NCBI GenBank assembly: GCA_020639155.1
Contig: JACKHF010000001.1
Span: 2,294,001 to 2,358,000, forward strand
Origin: Phycisphaeraceae bacterium
Lineage (GTDB): Bacteria; Planctomycetota; Phycisphaerae; Phycisphaerales; UBA1924
Length of the DNA stretch: 64,000 nucleotides
Direction of reading: 5' to 3'
The translations under genes and the position numbers were made by a program. Shown in pieces: positions 28,480 through 38,724 of the stretch (the first letter of the stretch is position 1; every line of letters starts with the position of its first letter). The notes below the pieces were generated by a model. It saw only the letters and a list, made by a program, of their open reading frames with translations, searched no databases and was not told the origin of the DNA.

Positions 28480-29637
28480 GTGTTCCTTCCACTGAAGTCA
28501 GATCGTCCCCTCCGCCGCCCCACGCAGGTTGTGTACGCGCTTATCGCGATCAATCTGGTGATTCACGTCTGTATGGAACTGCTCGGTACCCGTGACGCGG
28601 ATCGGGTCGAGGCGATCTATCAATGGGGACAACTCGATGTGACCGGGAAAGCGTGGTACACATTTGTCACGTCCGCGTTTCTTCACGTTGGCTGGTGGCA
28701 TGTCATTGGGAACATGATCTTTCTACTCGCGTTCGGACCGAACGTTGAGGATCGGTTCGGGCGCATCGGCTTCAGTGCGTTTTACTTCGCGGGCGCGATC
28801 GCATCAGGCATCGGTCACGCAATCGCGAGCGATGCACCTGCAGTGGGCGCTTCCGGCGCGGTTGCTGCAGTGACAGGCGCGTTCCTTGTGCTGTTTCCAC
28901 TGACACGCATGCACGTTATCTTCATTATCTATATGATGCAGGTGCCGGCATGGTGGCTTGTGCTATTCTCCATTGCACGGGATTTTCTTGCACTCGATTA
29001 CAACGATAATGTTGCAAACGCTGCGCACATCGTGGGTTATCTCTTTGGGATAGGAGTGTCCTTCCTCCTTCTCGCGACAAGGATACTTCAGCGTGAGCCG
29101 TATGATCTTCTGACAGTGTTCAAGCAGGCAAAGAAACGGCGTGAGATTCGCGAGGCAATGACGAACCCGCGGTTTTCTCCCCAAGGGGCATACCGATCAG
29201 AAAAGGAAATCAAGCGGGATCATGATAACACAAGCGCGAAGGAGAAGGCACTCTCTGAGGAACGCTCCAGAGTGGCTGCGCTGATTGCCGAGGGAAACAT
29301 GGATGACGCGGTGGTTGCATACAAGCGTCTTGTGAGTGATCATCCGAAGTCGCCGTCGGCCTCGACGCTTAGCAGGCAGCACCAGTACGATCTTGCAAAC
29401 CACATGTTTGTGTCTGGGGATTATGTAACAGCGGCTGTTGCATACGATCGGTTTATCGATCGGTTTTCGACGGATCGTGAAGCGCCGGCTGCGATGCATC
29501 TGCTCGCTCGATTGTACATGAACCACCTCGGAAAGCGAGATGAAGCGCGGGGACTGCTCGAAAAGCTTGTGACACAACTGCATTCAGGCCCCGAACGAGA
29601 GGCAGTACAAGCCGATCTTGATCTGCTGACGAAATAA
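28480..29637 (+). CDS. Rhomboid-family intramembrane serine protease with C-terminal TPR-like region
   Basis: The N-terminal 210 residues hold six membrane segments with rhomboid motifs: HVGWWHVIGNM, the catalytic Ser in GASGAVAAVTGAF near residue 122 and the catalytic His in NAAHIVGYLFG near 183. Rhomboids cleave membrane-anchored substrates. A charged linker leads to a C-terminal domain (residues 270-385) with TPR-like helices, for example GDYVTAAVAYDRFIDRF. GTG 28480 has AGGA seven bases upstream; an in-frame TTG at 28417 would add 21 residues. The TPR part could bind partners in the cytoplasm. Confidence 0.88.
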   Translation: MFLPLKSDRPLRRPTQVVYALIAINLVIHVCMELLGTRDADRVEAIYQWGQLDVTGKAWYTFVTSAFLHVGWWHVIGNMIFLLAFGPNVEDRFGRIGFSAFYFAGAIASGIGHAIASDAPAVGASGAVAAVTGAFLVLFPLTRMHVIFIIYMMQVPAWWLVLFSIARDFLALDYNDNVANAAHIVGYLFGIGVSFLLLATRILQREPYDLLTVFKQAKKRREIREAMTNPRFSPQGAYRSEKEIKRDHDNTSAKEKALSEERSRVAALIAEGNMDDAVVAYKRLVSDHPKSPSASTLSRQHQYDLANHMFVSGDYVTAAVAYDRFIDRFSTDREAPAAMHLLARLYMNHLGKRDEARGLLEKLVTQLHSGPEREAVQADLDLLTK

Positions 29638-29663
29638 CACGCACATTCGGATTTCACCCTCTT

Positions 29664-30296
29664 ATGGCACGAACTCGTATAATCATCGGTGGTATTCGTA
29701 CAGCGGAGTCTGCCCAGTGGGCTGTTGACGCTGGCGCGGATGCCGTTGGATTTATGTTTGTCAGAAAATCCTCGCGATTCATCGAGCCAGCAGAAGCCGC
29801 CGAAGTGATGCAGTTGCTTCCGCCCTGCGTGTCGAGTATGGCTGTACTTCAGAATCCATCACTCGAAATGTTCATGGATATCGAGGAAACGTGTCCAACG
29901 ACGCACACATTGCTTGCAGGAAACGAGCCGGATCAACTTGTACGTCAATGTGAGCCGGTGTTCAAAGCAGTAAAGTTCGACACAGCCACAATTGCCAAGG
30001 ATCTGGCTCATGCTGATGGTATCGACAGTATCGAAGCGATCGTGCTGGACGGGCTATGGCATGTTGGAGATACAGCATTTGACTGGGACACGCTTGCGAA
30101 GATCATTGCAGATGTGCGGACACCAGTGATTCTGTCGGGCGATCTTGCGCCAGAGAATGTTGCACCCGCGGTTTGTGCTGTGCGGCCTTATGCGGTGGAA
30201 GTTTCGGCGGGTGTTGAGCGTACTCGAGGCGAGAAGGATCACGAACTGATCGACGCGTTCTGCCGAGCGGTCCAGCATGCGGATATCGCTGGATGA
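29664..30296 (+). CDS. trpF: Phosphoribosylanthranilate isomerase homologue (TrpF) lacking the catalytic Cys
   Basis: TrpF performs the Amadori rearrangement of phosphoribosylanthranilate in tryptophan synthesis. The 210-residue barrel has the family framework: AVDAGADAVGFMF, KSSRFI, SGDLAPENVAPAV and SAGVERTRGEKDHELI. The N-terminal K-I-C-G motif, whose Cys is the general base, reads IIIGGI, so the Cys is Gly. The Asp general acid position is kept in IVLDG. The phosphate-binding SGGL is SGDL. It may have low activity, another base, or a changed role. No other trp gene is near. Its stop overlaps the next start in ATGA. Confidence 0.8.
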   Translation: MARTRIIIGGIRTAESAQWAVDAGADAVGFMFVRKSSRFIEPAEAAEVMQLLPPCVSSMAVLQNPSLEMFMDIEETCPTTHTLLAGNEPDQLVRQCEPVFKAVKFDTATIAKDLAHADGIDSIEAIVLDGLWHVGDTAFDWDTLAKIIADVRTPVILSGDLAPENVAPAVCAVRPYAVEVSAGVERTRGEKDHELIDAFCRAVQHADIAG

Positions 30297-31297
30297 CAAG
30301 CCCTGCAACGTGGTCACGCGCGACTCAGATTAGCCGTGATGCGGCTCTGATGGTGTATGAGCTGCATGGCGATGTTAATGGCGCGTGTGATGCACTGGAA
30401 ATGCAGCAGGTTGAATGTGGTCATGTGGCACTCCGAGCCATTGCAGGCGTTGATGATGCGCTCTGCATGAGACCAGCACCGGATCTATTGATTGTTTCGA
30501 TCCACGGCGGGCTGGCGTGTGCGCACGCGATGGAATCGAAACTACTTGGCGCTGGTGTGCATCAATCAGAGTCGAGTACATCCGACGCGTTTGCTGAAGC
30601 TGAGAATCCAGTTGAAGCGTGCGTGCTCTGGGCGCTCGGTGTTGCACAGAGCTTGCGCGCGGTGCCGCTGCTTCTCGATCAGCCTGCACGATGGCAGAAC
30701 GCACACGAGCATAAGCCGACTGCACCGGCTGCGCTGCATCGTTTGCTGCGAGTGCCGACGGTCGCAGTGATCGGATTCCCAAACGTCGGAAAAAGTTCGC
30801 TGGTCAACGCAATTGCCGGGCGTGAGGTTGCGATTGCATTTGACATGCCTGGGACGACGCGTGACATGGTGAGCGTGAGAGTGGAGATGGATGGACTGGT
30901 GGTCGATCTGGTAGACTGCCCCGGACTTGATGAGGTGGTGACGAGCGATGATCCTGAGCGGGCAATACAGCTGCAGGCTCAGGCGCGTGCGAAGGCGCTG
31001 CTGGCGAGTGCTGAACTAGTGATCTCATGCTCGGATGGCAAAGCACCGTTTCTTTGCAATCCAATCGCGGAAGGGACGACTCCGGTTCTTCGTGTATTGA
31101 CAAAGTGTGATATGGGTGGAACAGACGTGAGCAGCACCCATTGTGTCACCAGTGCACACACGCGTACAGGCATTGATGAGCTTGCACATCTTGTGAGAAG
31201 GACACTTGTGCCGGATGAGGCAATCAACTCGCCGCTGCCATGGTGCTTCTGGGACTCGCTGGGACTGGCCGATCCAAGAGAAAAGCAGGGCTGTTGA
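30293..31297 (+). CDS. MnmE-like GTPase, short and divergent
   Basis: The G domain is complete: G1 GFPNVGKSS, G2 GTTRD, G3 DCPGLDE, G4 TKCD and G5 TSAHTRTG. The arrangement resembles MnmE, the partner of MnmG in tRNA wobble modification. At 334 residues it is about 120 shorter than MnmE. The N-terminal folate-binding domain is reduced to about 150 residues with a recognisable SIHGG. The C-terminal helical domain is nearly lost and the C-x-G-K end, whose Cys is needed in MnmE, is absent; the protein ends in KQGC. It may be a divergent MnmE or a related GTPase. It overlaps trpF by 4 bases. Confidence 0.72.
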   Translation: MTSPATWSRATQISRDAALMVYELHGDVNGACDALEMQQVECGHVALRAIAGVDDALCMRPAPDLLIVSIHGGLACAHAMESKLLGAGVHQSESSTSDAFAEAENPVEACVLWALGVAQSLRAVPLLLDQPARWQNAHEHKPTAPAALHRLLRVPTVAVIGFPNVGKSSLVNAIAGREVAIAFDMPGTTRDMVSVRVEMDGLVVDLVDCPGLDEVVTSDDPERAIQLQAQARAKALLASAELVISCSDGKAPFLCNPIAEGTTPVLRVLTKCDMGGTDVSSTHCVTSAHTRTGIDELAHLVRRTLVPDEAINSPLPWCFWDSLGLADPREKQGC

Positions 31298-31420
31298 CCG
31301 AATTTCGGTGGTCGGGTGGGAACCCGCTGCTGGGTTTCATACCATCCCAGTCCCACTGGAGCATGTCTTCGGTTTCTGGGATTGGGGCTGGCTGGGCAGA
31401 TCGGAGTCTGGAATCACACG

Positions 31421-32422
31421 ATGAGCACGAACAACAAACCCCTGACCGGGATCAAAGAAGGTGCGGGTCTTGAAGACTCGAAGATCAACAAGGAGTTTGT
31501 TGATTTCATCCAGCGCTGGGGTGGATGGTTCCTTATGCTGGGCGCTGCCGCGCTCGGGATTGTCTACGCCTATCAGTTTCTTGAACGCCAGAAAGCGGCT
31601 CGTGTTGATGCGGCGTTTATGGAGTTTGAATCCGCAGCAATGGGCAGTAATCCCAGCCCCGACACACTGACCGAAATCGGTGACGCACGGATGGGTACGC
31701 GATCGGTTGGTGAACTCGCCAAGTTGCAAGCTGCAGATCTGTATCTGCGCAGCGTGATCACCGGCACACAACTCTATGTCAACATCGTTGATATTGATTC
31801 GATACAGCTTCGTGATCAGCAGTCGCTGATGATGTACCAGATGGCTCTGCAACAGCTTGAGAGTGAGAGTGCGCTCAACCGTGACGGCACGCCAAAGGAT
31901 CCGGAACAGTTGATCACCGACGAGCAGCGAGTGGATTTTCTGCGCCAGGCACGCTCTCTGTATCAGCAGGTTGTTGACAGCACCGCTGGAAACGAGGACA
32001 AGTTTGTGCTGCACGCTGGTGCATTATTTGGTATCGCATCTGTTGCAGAAACAGCTGGTGAACTGGACTCGGCAAAGCAGACGCTTGAGCAACTCAAGCA
32101 ACAGGCTGAGCAGTATGGGTTTGCCGAGTACGCTGCGTCTGCACAGAAACGAATCGATGAGCTGGAAACCCTGAGCACGCTTCCCACACTGTATGCCAAA
32201 TCCGAACTTCCTGTGCCGCCGATTGTTGAGCCTGAGAGTGTGATCCCCGAACTGAATCAGCCGAGTCAGCTTCCAACATTTGACCCGGGGCTGACTGGTC
32301 CGCTCTTGCCAGGGATGGAGCAGGAAACACCGGAAGATCCGCTCTCAATACCGGGTTTGACAACGCCATTCTCACCGGATCCAACAGTTCCTCCATCCAG
32401 CGAGCCACCCGCCGGACAGTAA
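31421..32422 (+). CDS. Membrane-anchored TPR-like protein of unknown function
   Basis: The 333-residue product has a cytoplasmic N-terminus of about 28 residues, one membrane segment (GWFLMLGAAALGIVYAYQF) and a long helical extracytoplasmic part with tandem-repeat character (AGALFGIASVAETAGELDSAKQ). The C-terminal 80 residues are rich in Pro, Ser and Thr. The layout is that of YfgM/TPR_21-type anchored proteins. ATG 31421 is preferred; an in-frame GTG at 31316 is unlikely. The stop is directly followed by the start of the RluD-type gene. Confidence 0.78.
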   Translation: MSTNNKPLTGIKEGAGLEDSKINKEFVDFIQRWGGWFLMLGAAALGIVYAYQFLERQKAARVDAAFMEFESAAMGSNPSPDTLTEIGDARMGTRSVGELAKLQAADLYLRSVITGTQLYVNIVDIDSIQLRDQQSLMMYQMALQQLESESALNRDGTPKDPEQLITDEQRVDFLRQARSLYQQVVDSTAGNEDKFVLHAGALFGIASVAETAGELDSAKQTLEQLKQQAEQYGFAEYAASAQKRIDELETLSTLPTLYAKSELPVPPIVEPESVIPELNQPSQLPTFDPGLTGPLLPGMEQETPEDPLSIPGLTTPFSPDPTVPPSSEPPAGQ

Positions 32423-33607
32423 ATGGGGTTATCAGATGCGTCAGATCCGCAGGACTTGCCGTCGCTGATCAAGCCGGGCGGCAAGATCGATGAAGCTGCG
32501 CTGCGCCAGCGCATTGCAACATCGGATTCGGATGAGGGTGATGATGCCGAACTGCGTCGCGTGCGTTTCGAGTTGCAGCGCGATCTGAAGGAACAGCGGC
32601 TCGATCGATATCTGACAACCCGCATCGACTTTCTCAGTCGAAGCAAGCTGCAGAAGCTGATCGAGGACGGTGGCGTGCTGGTCAACACTCAGGCGTGCAA
32701 GCCGTCGACCAAGCTGCGCGCTGGCGATGTCGTGGAGGTCGTCGTCCCGCCGCCGCCCGATCGTGGCACGACACCCGAAGACATCCCGCTTGATGTGCTT
32801 TATGAGGACGAGCATCTGATCGTGCTCAACAAGCAGGCAGACATCATCGTGCATCCTGCGCGATCAGAAAACACCGGCACGATGACCAACGCGCTCGCGT
32901 ACCACTTCCTGCATCGATCGCAGACCGGCGGTGCGCTGTCGACTGTCGGCGATGAGTTTGCACGGCCGGGCGTGGTGCACCGGCTCGATCGAGACACGAC
33001 AGGATGTATCGTCTTTGCAAAGCATGACGAGACGCACTGGAAACTCGGGCATCAGTTCGAGCATCGTCAGGTCGACAAGAGGTATGTCGCGTTTGTGCAG
33101 GGGCGTGTCGAGCCGGATGTCGACGTGATCGAGTTTCCAATCGGTCCGCATCCTTCAAAGCAGAAGGGATATCGCGAGAAGCAGGTGGTCCGCCACGACG
33201 AACTCGGAAAGAACGCGGTCACCATTTGTCGTGTGCTTGAGCGGTACCGATCACACTCGCGTGCGGTGGACGATCAGTGGTTCTCGCTGGTCGAACTCGA
33301 ACTTCGTACGGGACGGACGCACCAGATCCGCGTGCATCTGTCACATCTTGGATGGCCAATTGTCGGCGATGACATGTATGGCGGACGCGCGTTTGCGTTC
33401 GGAAAAGATGACACGTTCTCACGGCAGGCTCTGCATGCTGCACTGCTCGGGTTCATGCATCCGATTGCGCAGGAACGCACGAAGTTCGTTGCGCCGCTCC
33501 CGGACGACATTATGCAACTGATGCGCACATTCCGCACATTTGATGTGGTTGAGCGGGTGAATGCTGCTGGTTCGTGGATTGATCCCGATCAACTCATCGC
33601 AAGCTGA
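32423..33607 (+). CDS. RluA-family pseudouridine synthase with S4 domain (RluC/RluD type)
   Basis: The enzyme modifies uridines of 23S rRNA. An N-terminal S4 RNA-binding domain (about residues 55-110) precedes the catalytic domain with GVVHRLDRDTTG near residue 190 and RTGRTHQIRVHLSHLG near 300. The 394-residue length is above the usual 320 because of an acidic N-terminal extension and a C-terminal tail. It starts immediately after the stop of the preceding gene. Its 3' end overlaps the end of the argA-like gene on the other strand by 19 bases. Whether it is RluC or RluD is not decided. Confidence 0.92.
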   Translation: MGLSDASDPQDLPSLIKPGGKIDEAALRQRIATSDSDEGDDAELRRVRFELQRDLKEQRLDRYLTTRIDFLSRSKLQKLIEDGGVLVNTQACKPSTKLRAGDVVEVVVPPPPDRGTTPEDIPLDVLYEDEHLIVLNKQADIIVHPARSENTGTMTNALAYHFLHRSQTGGALSTVGDEFARPGVVHRLDRDTTGCIVFAKHDETHWKLGHQFEHRQVDKRYVAFVQGRVEPDVDVIEFPIGPHPSKQKGYREKQVVRHDELGKNAVTICRVLERYRSHSRAVDDQWFSLVELELRTGRTHQIRVHLSHLGWPIVGDDMYGGRAFAFGKDDTFSRQALHAALLGFMHPIAQERTKFVAPLPDDIMQLMRTFRTFDVVERVNAAGSWIDPDQLIAS

Positions 33608-34161
33608 AGACGCATGACGATGCGATCCTTGAACGTGCGTCCGCGCGCGTTGATCTGGTCGCGGACGAAGTCTTCCGGAAGCGCCAGCGGCGAGATCTCG
33701 TGGAATCCGAATCGTGCGAAGAATCCGGGGACTTTCGTCAATAGCACGAGTGTGTCCATGCGGATGGACTCTGCTTCCTCAATGAGAAAACGTACGACTT
33801 CTGATCCTGCGCCCGTCCCCTTTGCGGCTTCTGCGCTTGCAACGGACCGGATCTCGCCGATCTCGGGTGAGTGCGCGACAAGTGCGCCGCATGCGAGGAT
33901 TGCTGCATCGTCGTCCTCGTATGCAGCAACCACAAACTCGCCGATGCACAGGCGGACGGTGTCTGCGCTGCGGGCGATCGTCAGACCCTGCTGCGCCCAC
34001 AGGCTGAGCAGCGCAGCAATTTGATCTGCATCCTCTACATGGGCTGTTCTTGCAATGACGCGGCGAACGATTGGTTTGGGTTGCACTTCTACGGCGCGCA
34101 TCGCAACTTCGCTCTCCTGCGTGGAGAGAACCGCTGCCGAGGATGTGACGTTGGGGGTCAT
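33589..34161 (-). CDS. argA: GNAT amino-acid N-acetyltransferase, probable N-acetylglutamate synthase
   Basis: The 190-residue protein is a GNAT: EIRSVASAEAAKGTGAGSEVV carries the acetyl-CoA loop, and PGFFARFGFHEI is a family feature of short ArgA-type enzymes. It should acetylate glutamate, the first step of arginine synthesis. Its position as the last gene of an arginine operon supports this. The start overlaps the argH stop in ATGA. The first 40 residues are poorly conserved-looking. Short N-acetylglutamate synthases without the kinase-like domain are known in several phyla. Confidence 0.78.
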   Translation of the reverse strand: MTPNVTSSAAVLSTQESEVAMRAVEVQPKPIVRRVIARTAHVEDADQIAALLSLWAQQGLTIARSADTVRLCIGEFVVAAYEDDDAAILACGALVAHSPEIGEIRSVASAEAAKGTGAGSEVVRFLIEEAESIRMDTLVLLTKVPGFFARFGFHEISPLALPEDFVRDQINARGRTFKDRIVMRLQLAMS

Positions 34162-35560
34162 GCGGTGTCGGAAGTTCGGTTGAGTGTAGCAAGCACGTGC
34201 TGTGCTGCCGCGAGGACGCGATGTGGTGCGGTTGCGCCAACAATATCTCTTCGGCTGACCGCGGCCGAACCAGTGAGAAGTTCGTGGATATTGGAAGGTG
34301 ACTGCGGACACCACTGTCTCATCTCCTCGAGCGGGAGATGCTCGATGGCTGTGTTGCGATCAATACACGCACGAACGAGCGCGCCGACCTGGTCGTGCGC
34401 GGTGCGGAATGGAACACCCGCGCCGACGAGCGCGTCGGCGAGTTCTGTTGCGTTTGCGAATCCACCGATAGCGGCTGTCGCAGCGCGGTCGTGATTGACT
34501 GTCAGTGTTGCGATCGTCAGTGCTGACAGAGAGACACACAACGTAATGTGATCGAACGCATCAAAGAGTGTACGTTTGTCGTCCTGCAGGTCCTTGTTGT
34601 ATGCAAGGGGCAGGCCCTTGATTGCGGTTGCGAGCGACATGCGCAATCCCATGATCCTGCCAGCGCACGCGCGGACGAGTTCCATCGCGTCGGGGTTCTT
34701 CTTCTGTGGCATGATGGATGATCCGCTGGTGACGCGGTCGTCCATCTCGATAAGTCCAAACTCCTGCGACGAATAGATGATCAGATCCTCGGCCATGCGC
34801 GAGAGATGCAGCGCGATCAGTTCCATCGCGGAGAGCGTTTCGAGCACGAAGTCGCGATCGCTGACCGCATCAAGACTGTTCGATGTCGGTTTTTCGAACT
34901 CAAGATCGGCAGCGAGTTGTTCCCGATCAATCGGGAACGTGGTGCCCGCGAGTGCTGCTGAGCCGAGCGGACACACGTTGACCCGTTTTCTGGCATCAAC
35001 GAGCCGGTCGCAATCACGCGAGAACATAGATTCGTACGCGAGAGCCCAGTGTCCAAACGTGATCGGCTGGGCGCGTTGCAGATGCGTGTACCCGGGGAAC
35101 ACGGTGTCTGCCTCGCGCTTGGCGACAGTTGCGAGCGCGTGACGGAGTGAGCAGGTTTGTGTTGCAAGTTGATCGATTGCGCTACGCGTCCATAAGCGAA
35201 AGTCGGTGACAACCTGATCGTTGCGGCTACGACCAGTATGCAGCTTTTTCCCGAGATCGCCGAGCGACTTGATGAGCTGCAGCTCAACCCATGTGTGCAC
35301 ATCTTCCGCGTCAGCGTTCTCGGTTGGGAAGGAGTCCGGCGAGACGGTTTGCTTTAGCTGCTGAAGGGCGCGCGTGATTTTTTTACACTCGTCGTGCGAG
35401 AGCACATCTGCGCGCGAGAGCGCACCTGCCCATGCGATCGAGCCGGTGATGTCCTCGTGGACGAGTCGCCAGTCAACCGGGAGCGAGTTGTTGAGCGCGG
35501 AGAACAGCGCATCGGGTCCGTGCGCGAACCTGCCGCCCCACATGGAGTGCTTCGCGTCGG

Positions 35561-35564
<4 letters not shown>
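34158..35564 (-). CDS. argH: Argininosuccinate lyase
   Basis: ArgH splits argininosuccinate into arginine and fumarate. The 468-residue product has HTGRSRNDQV near residue 110, the catalytic-base loop SGSSIMPQKKNPDAMELVR near 280 and YNKDLQDDKRTLFDA. It overlaps argG upstream by four bases and argA downstream by four bases. All motifs of the fumarase/aspartase superfamily are intact. Confidence 0.97.
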
Positions 35565-36781
<1,217 letters not shown>

Positions 36782-36847
36782 TGATCTCTCTCCGATTGAA
36801 TCGTGCGATTGAATGTTCTTCGTCAAAGCTGGGAAACGATTGCAGTG

Positions 36848-37873
36848 TTACGTCGCGCTGACGTGTGACCGATGTCCGGCGGGTGTGGTACCCGCCTTTG
36901 ATGGTATGAGGGCTGCGAGCAGAGCCATCTGCGCGTGCATGCGGTTCTCCGCCTGGTCATACACGATGGAGTGCCTGCCGTCGATGACATCTGCTGTCAC
37001 TTCCTCGCCGCGGACAGCCGGGAGGCAATGCATGAACAGTGCGTTGCGACCACCCTTGGAGGCGAGCTGCATGAGTTCCGATGAGACCTGATACTCATCG
37101 AAAGCGCCGTCGCGAAGCGCTTGCTGATGGTCTTGGCCCATCGACACCCACTTGTCGGTGTACACCGCGTCGTGGGACTCGATCGCGCGCACGTCGTTGG
37201 TGATCTTCAGCGTCGCGCCCGACACAAGCGCGTCTGGCTGTGATGCGCGAACGATCTCGAACTGCGGCTCAAACCCAACGGGCGTGATGACAGTCATGTG
37301 GACACCGAGTTTGGCGCACGCGAGGATCAGCGAGTGGCAGACGTTGTTGCCGTCGCCGATGTACGCGAGCTTTGCACCGTGCAGATCGCCGAGATGTTCT
37401 TCCAGTGTCATCAGATCTGCGATCGCCTGGCACGGATGCTCGACATCGCAGAGCGCGTTGACAACGGGGACGCTGCCGTAGTGTGCAAGTCCTGCCAGTG
37501 TCTCGTGGTTGTTCACACGCGCGATCACGCAGTCCACCCAGCGTTCCAGATTGAGCGCGTAGTCCTTGACAGGCTCGCGCTTGCCGATCGGCTCCTTCGA
37601 GTGATCGAAGTACATGGCGTGCCCACCGAGCTTGGTGATGCCGACCTCGAAACTGACGCGCGTGCGCAGCGACGCCTTCTCGAACAGCATGATTGTGCTT
37701 GTGCCCGCAAGTGAACCAGCAAGGATCGACGGATCCTCCTTGTTCGCACGCGCAAGCAAGATAATCTGCTGAAGCTCTGTGGCGCTCAGATTTCCAATCG
37801 AGAGCAGATGCTTTGTTGAGAGTGCAGGAATCTGTGATGCCTGCGACTTGTGTGCGACTGTTGCCTGTGTCAT
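36848..37873 (-). CDS. argF: Ornithine carbamoyltransferase
   Basis: ArgF makes citrulline from ornithine and carbamoyl phosphate. The 341-residue enzyme shows the carbamoyl-phosphate motif SLRTRVSFE near residue 67, HPCQAIADL near 145, and the ornithine loops WVSMGQ near 245 and MHCLPA near 288. The first 20 residues are an extension compared with most family members. The start overlaps the argB stop in ATGA. It is the ornithine rather than acetylornithine type by these motifs, which is inferred. Confidence 0.95.
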   Translation of the reverse strand: MTQATVAHKSQASQIPALSTKHLLSIGNLSATELQQIILLARANKEDPSILAGSLAGTSTIMLFEKASLRTRVSFEVGITKLGGHAMYFDHSKEPIGKREPVKDYALNLERWVDCVIARVNNHETLAGLAHYGSVPVVNALCDVEHPCQAIADLMTLEEHLGDLHGAKLAYIGDGNNVCHSLILACAKLGVHMTVITPVGFEPQFEIVRASQPDALVSGATLKITNDVRAIESHDAVYTDKWVSMGQDHQQALRDGAFDEYQVSSELMQLASKGGRNALFMHCLPAVRGEEVTADVIDGRHSIVYDQAENRMHAQMALLAALIPSKAGTTPAGHRSHVSAT

Positions 37874-38724
37874 TGGATGTCCTTTCCGTGCGTGAGTGCG
37901 ATGCCAGCTTCCGTGCGAGCGGATGTGTCCGGGATGAACGCGGTGCCCGAGGTGCGGATTGCATCCGGGCTTGCGAGGTGTTTCGGCGTTTTCCATGATG
38001 TCACGACAACATGGGTGTTGAGTGTGTCGGCAGCCTGCGCACACGCGCGTGCCTTGGGGATCATGCCGTCGGTGATGACACCGCTGGCGATGTTGTCCTC
38101 GACGTCCTGCATCGTGAGCGATGCGATCGGCTGCTTGTGCTGATCGAGCACGCCCGGCTGATCGGTGAGATACACGAGCAGGCTTGCCCGCACCGCGAGT
38201 GCAATGGCGAGTGCTGCATCGTCCGCGTTGACATTGAGCGCGATGCCGTCTGCACCAAGTCCAATGCTGGAAACAACCGGCACAAACCCAGCCTGTGTGA
38301 GCGAAAGCAGCAGGGCGGGGTCGGTGTGTGTCACCCTGCCAACGCGACCAATGTCAATGCCGTCGGGTGTGTCGATTTCGACCTGTGTCATGTTCGCGTC
38401 AGCGAGCGTGAGTCCGATCGCGCGAGGGTTCTTACCTTTTGCGATGTTGAGCGCACCAACGAGTGCGAGATTCACTTCGCCAGCGAGCGCGCCGACGACA
38501 CACGGAAGATGTTCGATTGGCGTGACGCGCAGGCCCTGACGGCGCTGGGACGCGAGCCCCATCTGCGCGAGACGCTGATCGACGATCTTGCCCCCGCCGT
38601 GGACGAGTATGAGCCCGTGCTCAGACTGCTTTGCAAGCGACACGAGCGCAGCCCAGAGTTCAGTCTGCGCTTCAACATGCTCGATGGGAGTGCCGGAGAT
38701 TTTTACAACGATCGGCTGTGTCAC
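37870..38724 (-). CDS. argB: Acetylglutamate kinase
   Basis: ArgB phosphorylates N-acetylglutamate. The 284-residue protein has the amino-acid-kinase pattern VVKISG at the N-terminus, LVHGGGKIVDQ near 42, NVNADDAALAIAL near 165 and DGMIPKARACAQA near 220. The N-terminal helix of arginine-sensitive hexameric forms is absent, so feedback inhibition by arginine is uncertain. It overlaps argC and argF by four bases each. Confidence 0.94.
   Translation of the reverse strand: MTQPIVVKISGTPIEHVEAQTELWAALVSLAKQSEHGLILVHGGGKIVDQRLAQMGLASQRRQGLRVTPIEHLPCVVGALAGEVNLALVGALNIAKGKNPRAIGLTLADANMTQVEIDTPDGIDIGRVGRVTHTDPALLLSLTQAGFVPVVSSIGLGADGIALNVNADDAALAIALAVRASLLVYLTDQPGVLDQHKQPIASLTMQDVEDNIASGVITDGMIPKARACAQAADTLNTHVVVTSWKTPKHLASPDAIRTSGTAFIPDTSARTEAGIALTHGKDIQ

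Noticed and set aside
30293..31297. MnmE-like gene as a pseudogene
   Set aside because: The frame is intact, all GTPase motifs are kept and it is coupled to trpF, so it is treated as a functional divergent gene.
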